A program made the position numbers and the translations under genes. The notes below the pieces were generated by a model that saw only the letters and a list, made by a program, of their open reading frames with translations, had not been told where the DNA came from and searched no databases. 5,612 nt of DNA. Origin: Oscillospiraceae bacterium (GTDB lineage Bacteria > Bacillota > Clostridia > Oscillospirales > Ruminococcaceae). Location of the stretch: assembly GCA_900752625.1 (NCBI GenBank), contig CAADWC010000310.1:1-5612 (forward strand). Direction: 5' to 3'. Shown in pieces: positions 1-5,612 of the stretch; within the stretch, counting starts at the first letter, position 1, and each line of letters opens with the position of its first letter.

Positions 1-176
1 AAAAATACAGCGGATACGGCATCCTCTATATCATGATGATTTCCTTTAAAATACATAAAGCTTATCCTGTATACCATATCGGAATACATTCCAAAGGCCC
101 TTTCCACATCCTTATGTGTCGTGATCCGCTCCCCCCTCTTATGTAATACGTCATCTTTGTTTGAAAAGCTTTTCAT
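1..176 (-). CDS. ECF-type RNA polymerase sigma factor, N-terminal part (gene runs off the window)
   Basis: Only the first 58 codons are present; the gene continues beyond position 1. ECF sigma factors bind core RNA polymerase and direct it to a small set of promoters. From about residue 24 the protein reads as sigma-70 region 2: an AFGMYSDMVYRISFMYF segment matches the first helix (region 2.1), and DIEDAVSAVF matches the conserved DAEDxxQEVF core-binding helix (region 2.2). Residues 1-23 are a polar, charged extension before the domain. The ATG at 176 is the earliest possible start because a TAA lies directly upstream in frame. No good Shine-Dalgarno site precedes it, so the start is uncertain; a GTG at codon 24 (position 107) is an alternative, also poorly supported. 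The gene begins about 50 nt beyond the terminator of the fatty-acid operon, so it is probably a separate transcription unit. The -10/-35 elements there are not convincing. The family call is good, the subgroup unknown. Confidence 0.75.
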   Translation of the reverse strand, partial: MKSFSNKDDVLHKRGERITTHKDVERAFGMYSDMVYRISFMYFKGNHHDIEDAVSAVF

Positions 177-226
177 TTATAATACAAATTAAAAGCCAGC
201 ATCCTTGTTAACATTCTGTAAATACT

Positions 227-264
227 AAAAAAAGAACCCTTCCGCTTAAAAACGGAAAGGTTCT
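227..264 (-). terminator. Intrinsic terminator after acpP
   Basis: An 11-bp inverted repeat (234-244 with 253-263, one mismatch, extendable by a further A-T pair) closes an 8-nt loop at 245-252. Read on the minus strand, the stem is followed at once by seven T residues (227-233). This is a classic Rho-independent terminator placed 16 nt after the acpP stop codon. It should end the fatty-acid operon and separate it from the sigma-factor gene. The mirrored side lacks a comparable T tract, so it looks one-directional. Confidence 0.93.
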
Positions 265-279
265 CACAAACTTACGAAA

Positions 280-516
280 TTAATCCTCGTTTGAAGCTGA
301 CTCGATATATTTTACAATATCTCCGACAGTTTTGATGTTTTCAACCTCTTCATCAGGAATTTCAACATCAAACTCCTCTTCGATCGACATAACAAGGTCA
401 ACAACGTCAAGCGAATCTGCACCCAGGTCGTCAACGATCGATGATTCCATAGTAACATCATTTTCATCGGCGTCAAGCTGATCTACAACGATATCACGAA
501 CCTTTTCAAATACCAC
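280..516 (-). CDS. acpP: Acyl carrier protein
   Basis: This small acidic cytosolic protein carries acyl chains on a 4'-phosphopantetheine arm during fatty-acid synthesis. It has 78 residues, the usual ACP length. The attachment site is Ser35 in the motif DDLGADSLD, followed by the acidic helix II ([13 protein letters not shown]) that docks with partner enzymes, then IPDEE and the C-terminal VGDIVKYI helix. I place the start at the GTG at 516 rather than the in-frame TTG at 561. GTG gives the standard MVFEKV N-terminus and has a GGAGGG site 8 nt upstream, whereas the longer form would add 15 residues foreign to the family. acpP is the last gene of the run, 93 nt after accA and just before the terminator. 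That gap has no terminator; a TATTAT at 576-581 could be a -10 box but its -35 is poor, so a separate acpP promoter is possible but unproven. Confidence 0.97.
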   Translation of the reverse strand: MVFEKVRDIVVDQLDADENDVTMESSIVDDLGADSLDVVDLVMSIEEEFDVEIPDEEVENIKTVGDIVKYIESASNED

Positions 517-524
517 TAAAAGCA

Positions 525-530
525 CCCTCC
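525..530 (-). promoter_or_regulatory. Ribosome binding site of acpP
   Basis: GGAGGG on the minus strand lies 8 nt before the GTG at 516. It decides the acpP start: the site falls inside the longer TTG-initiated frame, which would be nonsensical if that upstream codon were used. Confidence 0.85.
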
Positions 531-609
531 ATTCTACTGAGAATATGCGGCAGCACAGCAAGCCTATGATGCCTTATAATAGTTGAGCCGAACAACAGCT
601 ATGATCCCT

Positions 610-1431
610 TTAATTAGGCGAGCTGCCATTCTCTTGAAAATCGCCAACTATCCTAAACTTATTATAACGTTCATTTAGCAATTCGTCAAGCCCTTTTTTC
701 AATTTTCTTTGCAGCGCCTCGTAAATATAATCGGATATATTTTCGGCAGTCTGCTCGCAGTCGTTATGGGCTCCTCCGGCGGGGTCGGAAATAATATAAT
801 CGCAAACCTTCAGCCGCTGAAGGTCCTCTGCGGCTATTTTCATAATATCGCAGGCCTCACGCTCTCTTGACGCGTCCTTCCACAGAATAGAAGCGAAACC
901 TCTGGGCGATATTACCGAGTATATTGCATTTTCAAGCATAGCAAGCTCATCGCACACGCCCATAGCAAGCGCTCCTCCCGAACCGCCCTCGCCAAGTACA
1001 ATCGAAATCACAGGAGTTTTCAGAGTCATGAACTCCATAATGCTTCTTGCGATAGCCTCTCCCTGTCCTCGCTTTTCAGCCTCTACGCCGCAGAATGCGC
1101 CCGATGTATCCACCAGGCATATTACCGGTCTGTGAAACTTCTCCGCCTGCTTAGCAAGCCTGAGAGCCTTTCTGTAGCCCTCGGGATGCGGCATTCCGAA
1201 ATTACATTCCTTATTTTCCTCAAGGTTTCTTCCCTTTACCTGGGCAATAACGGTAACGGGCATACCCTTGAAGCGGCACACCCCGCCCATGATCGCTCCG
1301 TCGTCGCCATAATAACGATCGCCGTGCATTTCATAAAAATCGTCGAATATGAGCGGAATATAATCCCTTACCGTCGGCCTGCCCTTATGACGTATTATGT
1401 CAAGCCTCTGGCTGGCTGTAAGATTACTCAT
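610..1431 (-). CDS. accA: Acetyl-CoA carboxylase, carboxyltransferase subunit alpha
   Basis: AccA pairs with AccD to form the cytosolic carboxyltransferase, which moves the carboxyl group from biotin on AccB to acetyl-CoA, making malonyl-CoA. The protein has 273 residues. It lacks roughly the first 50 residues of the E. coli protein, as I recall for clostridial forms, and starts just before the crotonase-like core. Visible family motifs are NFGMPHPEGYRKALRL (77-92), the DTSGAF segment (108-113), GEGGSGGALAMGV (147-159) and SVISPRGFASILWKD (172-186). The last usually has Glu where this protein has Arg177. Near the C-terminus is the conserved DPAGGAH. The ATG at 1431 has an AAGGAGG site 9 nt upstream, lying inside the end of accD. 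The gene overlaps accD by 8 nt, so translational coupling of the two subunits, needed in equal amounts, is likely. Confidence 0.97.
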   Translation of the reverse strand: MSNLTASQRLDIIRHKGRPTVRDYIPLIFDDFYEMHGDRYYGDDGAIMGGVCRFKGMPVTVIAQVKGRNLEENKECNFGMPHPEGYRKALRLAKQAEKFHRPVICLVDTSGAFCGVEAEKRGQGEAIARSIMEFMTLKTPVISIVLGEGGSGGALAMGVCDELAMLENAIYSVISPRGFASILWKDASREREACDIMKIAAEDLQRLKVCDYIISDPAGGAHNDCEQTAENISDYIYEALQRKLKKGLDELLNERYNKFRIVGDFQENGSSPN

Positions 1432-2308
1432 ATGTTCCGCCCTCCTTAGTATTATGAAGCTTAAGAAGATGTGCGAGAGTTCTTCTCATTTTCTTACGCT
1501 CCACAATCATATCTACAAAGCCCGATTCAAGCATAAACTCTGCGGACTGAAATTCATCCGGCAGCTTCTGTTTTATAGTGCCCTCGATTACTCTTCTGCC
1601 AGCAAATCCTATAAGCACTTTAGGTTCGGCTATAATAATATCTCCAAGCGACGCAAAGGACGCCGTCACTCCGCCCGTAGTCGGATCGGTCATAACAGTA
1701 ATATAAAGCAGTCCCGCCTCGTTATGACGAGCCACCGCTCCGCTGGTTTTCGCCATCTGCATAAGGGAAACTATGCCCTCCTGCATTCTTGCTCCTCCCG
1801 ACGCCGTAAACGCAATTACAGGCAATCGGTTTTCCGTGGCATATTCGAACGCCCTGGTGATCTTCTCGCCGACAACGCTGCCCATTGATGCCATCATAAA
1901 ATTCGAGTCCATTACTATAATAACTATGTCCTCGCCCCTGATTTTAGCTCTTCCCGTGATAACAGCGTCTTTCAGACCCGTTTTCTCCCTGAGGGCCCTC
2001 TGTTTTTCCTCGTAATCCGGAAAATCAATAGGGTTTTTGGATATCATCTGCGCGTCGAATTCCTCCAGACTGTCCTTGTCTATAGTAATATCCAGCCTTT
2101 CCCGCGACGTCAGACGGGAATGATAATTGCAGTTAGGACAAACCTTACCGTTATTCTGAAAATCTTCGATGAACGTAACGCTTGCACATCTGGGACATTT
2201 AAACAGCAGCCCCTTCGGAATATCCGTTTTGCTCTTCTTAACAGCGTCGGGTTTTCCTTCTCCGCCGTTAAAACGGGTTTTTACCACTGAAAACAAATCC
2301 TCCAGCAT
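1424..2308 (-). CDS. accD: Acetyl-CoA carboxylase, carboxyltransferase subunit beta (zinc protein)
   Basis: AccD is the second half of the carboxyltransferase and works in an A2B2 complex with AccA. The protein has 294 residues, close to the usual length. An N-terminal four-cysteine zinc ribbon is intact: Cys38, Cys41, Cys57 and Cys60 in two CPxC pairs. After it come the crotonase-fold motifs SGGARMQEG (170-178), TDPTTGGVTASFASLGD (207-223) and FAGRRVIEGT (235-244), all well conserved. The start ATG at 2308 has AAAGGGGA about 8 nt upstream, directly after the accC stop codon, with a 16-nt gap between the genes. The 3' end overlaps accA by 8 nt and contains its ribosome binding site. No frameshift or missing key residue is visible. 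Confidence 0.97.
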   Translation of the reverse strand: MLEDLFSVVKTRFNGGEGKPDAVKKSKTDIPKGLLFKCPRCASVTFIEDFQNNGKVCPNCNYHSRLTSRERLDITIDKDSLEEFDAQMISKNPIDFPDYEEKQRALREKTGLKDAVITGRAKIRGEDIVIIVMDSNFMMASMGSVVGEKITRAFEYATENRLPVIAFTASGGARMQEGIVSLMQMAKTSGAVARHNEAGLLYITVMTDPTTGGVTASFASLGDIIIAEPKVLIGFAGRRVIEGTIKQKLPDEFQSAEFMLESGFVDMIVERKKMRRTLAHLLKLHNTKEGGTYE

Positions 2309-2324
2309 TTAAACTGTCCCCTTT

Positions 2325-3668
2325 CTATAAAATTTCCGTCCGATTAAGATAACCGTTATCATAATCGCCCTTTAAAAAAGCTTCCGTGCGAATAAGCTTC
2401 AGCTGAAAATCTATATTGGTAGCAACTCCGTCAACAATAAATTCCGACAGCGCCCACGTCATTTTCGCAATAGCCTCCTCGCGGGTCGCACCGTGAACGA
2501 TAAGCTTTCCTATCATGCTGTCGTAGTAAGGGGATATCTCATACCCCTGATAAACCGCACTGTCAACTCTTATCCCGGGTCCTCCCGGAATGTGCAGTGA
2601 CTGGATCACACCCGGCGACGGCCTGAAGCCCAGCGCCGGATTCTCTGCGTTTATTCTGCACTCTATCGCATGACCGCTTATTTTTACATCCTCCTGTCTT
2701 ATCGCCAGACGCTCTCCGGAAGCAATAAGAATCTGCTGCTTTACAAGATCGATTCCGGTAACCTCCTCGGTTATAGGATGCTCCACCTGTATACGGGTAT
2801 TCATCTCCATAAAATAGAAATTCCCCTTGCCGTCCACCAGAAATTCAATAGTTCCGGCATTACGATAGCCGCATACCTTAGCCGCCTTTACCGCCGCCTC
2901 ACCCATTTTCCTGCGCAGCTCGTCGGTCATTATAGGTGACGGAGCCTCCTCCAGAACCTTCTGATTTCTTCTCTGCATAGAACAATCACGCTCGCCGAGA
3001 TAAATAACATCCCCGTAATTATCCGCAAGTATCTGGATTTCAATATGCTTAGGGTTTTCAATGTATTTTTCTATGTATATCTCATCGTTGCCGAAGCAGG
3101 CAAGAGCCTCCTGTTTCGCAGCGGTCATCTGTGCGTCAAGCTCGTCATCTGAACGGACGATCCTGATACCCCTTCCGCCGCCTCCTGCCGAAGCCTTGAC
3201 CATGACGGGATAGCCCAGATCGTTTGCAAGAGTGTGGGCGGCGTGGATATTTGAAATTGCGCCGTCGGAGCCCATTATTACAGGAACCCCCGCCTCTTTC
3301 ATAGTTTCCTTTGCCTGAGCCTTGTCGCCCAGCATTTCAATGCTTTGCGCTCTGGGACCTATAAAGGTAATCCCGCACTTCTCGCAGGTTCTGGCAAATG
3401 CAGGATTTTCCGATAAAAAACCGAAACCGGGATGAATTGCATCCGCCCCAGTTATCTCACAGGCGGATATGATCGCTCTTACGTTAAGATAGCTGTCCTT
3501 ACTGGCTGCGGGACCTATACAGACCGCCTCGTCGGCGATTTTTGCATGAAGAGCGTTTTTATCGGCAGTTGAATATACGGCAACCGTATGTATGCCAAGC
3601 TCACGGCAGGCACGGATAATGCGGACGGCTATCTCGCCTCTGTTTGCAATCAGAACTTTTTTGAACAT
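2325..3668 (-). CDS. accC: Acetyl-CoA carboxylase, biotin carboxylase subunit
   Basis: AccC uses ATP and bicarbonate to carboxylate the biotin on AccB, the first half-reaction of malonyl-CoA synthesis. The protein has 447 residues, the normal size for the stand-alone subunit. It opens with the biotin carboxylase N-terminal domain (KVLIANRGEIAVRIIRAC). The ATP-grasp domain follows, with Lys116, Lys158, the glycine-rich loop SAGGGGRGIRI (160-170), and EMNTRIQVEHP (288-298) holding Glu288, Arg292 and Glu296. The C-terminal domain has ECRINAE with Arg338; these match the E. coli catalytic numbering. The ATG at 3668 has a modest GAGG site about 8 nt upstream, located inside the end of the preceding membrane-protein gene, which overlaps accC by 19 nt. 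Pyruvate carboxylase is excluded because the protein ends after the biotin carboxylase domains. Confidence 0.98.
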   Translation of the reverse strand: MFKKVLIANRGEIAVRIIRACRELGIHTVAVYSTADKNALHAKIADEAVCIGPAASKDSYLNVRAIISACEITGADAIHPGFGFLSENPAFARTCEKCGITFIGPRAQSIEMLGDKAQAKETMKEAGVPVIMGSDGAISNIHAAHTLANDLGYPVMVKASAGGGGRGIRIVRSDDELDAQMTAAKQEALACFGNDEIYIEKYIENPKHIEIQILADNYGDVIYLGERDCSMQRRNQKVLEEAPSPIMTDELRRKMGEAAVKAAKVCGYRNAGTIEFLVDGKGNFYFMEMNTRIQVEHPITEEVTGIDLVKQQILIASGERLAIRQEDVKISGHAIECRINAENPALGFRPSPGVIQSLHIPGGPGIRVDSAVYQGYEISPYYDSMIGKLIVHGATREEAIAKMTWALSEFIVDGVATNIDFQLKLIRTEAFLKGDYDNGYLNRTEIL

Positions 3669-4255
3669 ATATTATGCCTCACTATTTTTATTTTTTTGCG
3701 GATGAAACCAATTATACAGAATATCTGCCATATCAGCATCAGGGGAAGTACGGGTATCACCGTAAACGCCAGACACAACCAGAAAAAAGCGTTTCTAAAT
3801 GCTTCTGCGCCGTAGACCGTATAAGTAGTAATAAATCCTGCTTTATATCCGACCGACATACAGTACAGGCTATACAAAACTATAAACGTTATCGGCAGGA
3901 AAGAAAGTATAAACAATACGGTTCTTACTTTACTTTCCAACTTTTCCTGCTGCTCGGGTTCTGCATACTTTTTAGCAGACCTTCGGCGGACTATGTAATT
4001 GATAAGCCACACTAGCTGAAACAGAACTGCGGCAGTTGGCAGACACCACAAGGGGTTTTCAATGCACTCAAATATCCATCGTCCCAGCCAGTCTAGGATA
4101 AAGCTTTCTATTTTATATCCAAGCGAATACTTTTCATAATATTCCGCCATATCATAAGCATGGAGGACAGCGCCCACTGTATGTCCCAGAATACCGAAAA
4201 ATACAAGCATCGCTGAAATATACAGCGGCATTCTGGAACGTTCAAGCTTTGCCAT
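3650..4255 (-). CDS. Unrecognised integral membrane protein inside the fatty-acid operon
   Basis: I do not recognise the family. The 201-residue protein has about four hydrophobic segments: roughly residues 11-33, 69-89, 112-135 and 157-185. A short amphipathic region (about 47-66, rich in Trp and aromatic residues) sits between the first two. A charged loop (90-111: RRRSAKKY followed by a Glu/Gln/Lys-rich stretch) lies between helices two and three, and the tail is strongly basic (from 186). By the positive-inside rule, that loop and both ends should face the cytoplasm. There is no enzyme motif, Cys cluster or cleavable signal peptide that I can see. The ATG at 4255 has an excellent AGGGGGGA site at close spacing. 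The gene follows fabZ by 34 nt and overlaps accC by 19 nt, so it is transcribed and possibly translated with the pathway. Sampled stretches (3841-3960) are about 37-40% G+C, lower than sampled accC stretches. A role in lipid supply or membrane sensing would be speculation. Confidence 0.85.
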   Translation of the reverse strand: MAKLERSRMPLYISAMLVFFGILGHTVGAVLHAYDMAEYYEKYSLGYKIESFILDWLGRWIFECIENPLWCLPTAAVLFQLVWLINYIVRRRSAKKYAEPEQQEKLESKVRTVLFILSFLPITFIVLYSLYCMSVGYKAGFITTYTVYGAEAFRNAFFWLCLAFTVIPVLPLMLIWQIFCIIGFIRKKIKIVRHNICSKKF

Positions 4256-4289
4256 AAAAGTCCCCCCTGCTGTCTGTGGATATACGCTC

Positions 4290-4721
4290 TTACTTTATTG
4301 CAAAAGTTATCTCTGCGGAAACTGCTTTTTTGCCGTTGACGGTGGCAAGCGCTTTTCCTACACCGATAGGACCTTTGACCTTTATGATCTCGACTTCGAT
4401 ATTGAGCGTATCTCCGGGCACTACCTGCTGACGGAACTTGCAGTCCTTTATTCCACCGAAAAGACCTATTTTGCCCTTGTTTTCAGGCATAGAAAGCAAC
4501 GCCACAGCTCCCGCCTGAGCGCACATTTCGACCATGAGAACGCCGGGCGTTACGGGATAACCGGGAAAATGTCCCTTAAACCAGAAATCTTCCTCTTTCA
4601 TATATTTTGTAGCGACGACTCTCTTGCCCACTTCAAGTTCGTTTACCTCGTCGATAAGCAGAAACGGATCGCGGTGAGGGATTATTTCCATTATCTGCTC
4701 TCTGTTTAAAACTACTGCCAT
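4290..4721 (-). CDS. fabZ: 3-hydroxyacyl-ACP dehydratase FabZ
   Basis: FabZ removes water from 3-hydroxyacyl-ACP to give trans-2-enoyl-ACP in each elongation cycle, in the cytosol. The protein has 143 residues, normal for this hotdog-fold family. The N-terminal IPHRDPFLLID (14-24) is the family signature. The catalytic pair is visible as His51 in FKGHFPGYPVTPGVL and Glu65 in MVEMCAQAG, which forms the central hot-dog helix. The later KFRQQVVPGD segment is also conserved. FabA is less likely, given the length and the HFPGYPVTPGVL wording. The start ATG at 4721 has GGAGG 7 nt upstream, in the 13-nt gap after accB. Its place between accB and accC is the usual clostridial arrangement, except that an extra membrane-protein gene follows. 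Confidence 0.97.
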   Translation of the reverse strand: MAVVLNREQIMEIIPHRDPFLLIDEVNELEVGKRVVATKYMKEEDFWFKGHFPGYPVTPGVLMVEMCAQAGAVALLSMPENKGKIGLFGGIKDCKFRQQVVPGDTLNIEVEIIKVKGPIGVGKALATVNGKKAVSAEITFAIK

Positions 4722-4734
4722 TATATTTCCTCCG

Positions 4735-5214
4735 TTATCCGATTATCATTACCGTCTGGTCAAATTCCAGAGAGTCTCCGTCGTTTACCAGAATCTCTTT
4801 GACAACTCCGTCAAATTCGCTCTGTACCTCGCTCATCACCTTCATCGACTCGATAATAAAAATCGTATCGCCTTTTTTAACCTGCTGTCCGACCGTCACA
4901 AACGGCTTGTCGTTAGGCGACGGCGCGGCATAGAACGTTCCTACGATCGGAGCCTTTACCTGATTGCCTGAAACTGCGGGGGCCGCCTTTTCTGCGCTCT
5001 GTGACGCAGCAGCCGTTTCATGCTGCTGTACAGCGGCGATCGGCATTGCAGGCATCGGAGGCATTGCCGGCGGAGGGGGAGGACATTTTTTACCCTTTAT
5101 TGTAAACTTGAAATCGTCCTCTTCTATAGTGATTTCCGAAAGGCCTTTTTCGCTTACAAGGTCAGCCAGCTTTTCGATATTTTCCTGTGTAAAATCAAAA
5201 CCTATTTTTCCCAT
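4735..5214 (-). CDS. accB: Biotin carboxyl carrier protein of acetyl-CoA carboxylase
   Basis: AccB carries the biotin that shuttles carboxyl groups from AccC to the AccA/AccD transferase. The protein has 159 residues in three parts. An N-terminal helix-strand region (1-43) contacts AccC. A flexible linker (44-85) is rich in Pro, Ala and Met, with a run of five prolines at 45-49. The biotinyl domain is about 86-159. Biotin is attached to Lys125 in ESMKVMSEV, 34 residues from the C-terminus as in E. coli; the common form is EAMKLMNEI, so this is a mild variant. The SPNDKPFVTVGQ segment corresponds to the 'thumb' typical of AccB. The ATG at 5214 has AAGGAGA 6-7 nt upstream, overlapping the fabF stop region, with an 11-nt gap. 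A ligase (BirA) must be encoded elsewhere. Confidence 0.97.
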   Translation of the reverse strand: MGKIGFDFTQENIEKLADLVSEKGLSEITIEEDDFKFTIKGKKCPPPPPAMPPMPAMPIAAVQQHETAAASQSAEKAAPAVSGNQVKAPIVGTFYAAPSPNDKPFVTVGQQVKKGDTIFIIESMKVMSEVQSEFDGVVKEILVNDGDSLEFDQTVMIIG

Positions 5215-5225
5215 ATATGTTCTCC

Positions 5226-5612
5226 TTAATCAACGTATTTTTTAAGGCAGATCGTGGCGTTATGACCGCCGAAGCCGAGGGAGTTGGAAAGAGCGCCTTT
5301 AATATCGATCTCTCTGTTGCTGTCAACGCAGTAGTCAAGATCGCATTCCGGGTCGGGAGTCTTATATCCCAGAGTTCTGTGAACAAGCCCGTCGCGAACT
5401 GAAAGCGCCGTAACGATTGCTTCCACTCCGCCTGCCGCTCCAAGAAGATGACCGATCATTGACTTTGTGGAATTGATAACGGTCTTTTTCGCCGCTTCTT
5501 CTCCCAAAGCAAGCTTTATCGCAAGAGTTTCATACTTATCGTTAAGGTCGGTGGAGGTTCCGTGAGCGTTTATGTAATTAACCTCGTCAGGCTTCAGTCC
5601 TGCCTCTTCGTA
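5226..5612 (-). CDS. fabF: 3-oxoacyl-ACP synthase II, C-terminal part (gene enters from beyond the window)
   Basis: Only the last 128 codons are present; the frame is open to the window edge at 5612. FabF condenses acyl groups with malonyl-ACP to lengthen fatty acids and belongs to the thiolase-fold condensing enzymes. The catalytic Cys lies upstream, outside the window. Both conserved histidines are visible: His17 of the fragment in NAHGTSTDLND and His55 in STKSMIGHLLGAAGG, with Lys50 just before it. The C-terminal glycine-rich NSLGFGGHN (110-118) closes the active site. FabB is possible, but the fit to FabF and the position before accB favour FabF. It is the most upstream gene seen in this operon, and the operon promoter and any FapR- or FabT-type operator lie outside the window. 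Confidence 0.95.
   Translation of the reverse strand, partial: YEEAGLKPDEVNYINAHGTSTDLNDKYETLAIKLALGEEAAKKTVINSTKSMIGHLLGAAGGVEAIVTALSVRDGLVHRTLGYKTPDPECDLDYCVDSNREIDIKGALSNSLGFGGHNATICLKKYVD

Noticed and set aside
177..226. Promoter for the sigma-factor gene (TTAACA with TATTAT near the start codon).
   Set aside because: The spacing is about 21 nt, too long for a standard promoter, and the second element would almost touch the ATG.
516..561. A 15-residue N-terminal extension of acpP from a TTG at 561.
   Set aside because: The extension is Cys/Trp/Arg-rich and unlike ACP. The ribosome binding site lies within it and points to the GTG at 516.
575..580. Plus-strand TATAAT as a promoter for antisense RNA to accA.
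   Set aside because: No acceptable -35 element lies at the right spacing, and a lone hexamer is common by chance.
579..602. Imperfect hairpin between accA and acpP as a terminator.
   Set aside because: The stem is only 7 bp with a 3-nt bulge and no T tract follows on the minus strand.
564..605. Repeated CTATGAT (564-570 and 599-605) as an operator pair.
   Set aside because: Seven bases repeated once in an AT-rich gap is within chance, and it matches no known operator that I recognise.
1132..1888. Open frames on the plus strand opposite accA and accD (up to about 160 codons).
   Set aside because: They lie antisense to well-conserved genes, resemble no family, and have no clear ribosome binding sites; they are by-products of the codon use of accA/accD.

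Overview
All convincing genes in this window lie on the minus strand, so transcription runs from position 5612 towards position 1. The window holds the 3' part of a type II fatty-acid synthesis and malonyl-CoA operon. In transcription order it reads fabF (3' end only), accB, fabZ, an unrecognised four-helix membrane protein, accC, accD, accA and acpP. A strong intrinsic terminator follows, and then the 5' end of a separate gene that looks like an ECF-type RNA polymerase sigma factor, cut off by the window edge.

The order fabF-accB-fabZ-accC-accD-accA is the arrangement familiar from low-GC Gram-positive Clostridia. The short AccA (273 aa, without the N-terminal extension of the E. coli protein) and separate accD and accA genes fit this. 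So do the purine-rich Shine-Dalgarno sites in front of nearly every gene. A ruminococcal or other gut-type clostridium is my best guess, but this is inference from gene order and protein style, not from a search.

The genes work as one pathway. AccB carries biotin, AccC carboxylates it with ATP and bicarbonate, and AccA/AccD transfer the carboxyl group to acetyl-CoA to give malonyl-CoA. AcpP carries the growing acyl chain, FabF elongates it with malonyl-ACP and FabZ dehydrates the 3-hydroxyacyl-ACP. From fabF to accA the genes are separated by 11, 13 and 34 nt, overlap by 19 nt, are separated by 16 nt and overlap by 8 nt. acpP is set apart by a 93-nt gap. No stretch over 300 bases lacks a gene.

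I see no clearly new system. The one element the pathway does not explain is the 201-aa membrane protein between fabZ and accC, whose 3' end overlaps the start of accC. Secondary points are the position and GTG start of acpP, an Arg in a conserved AccA motif, a five-proline run in AccB, and the sigma-factor gene just past the terminator.
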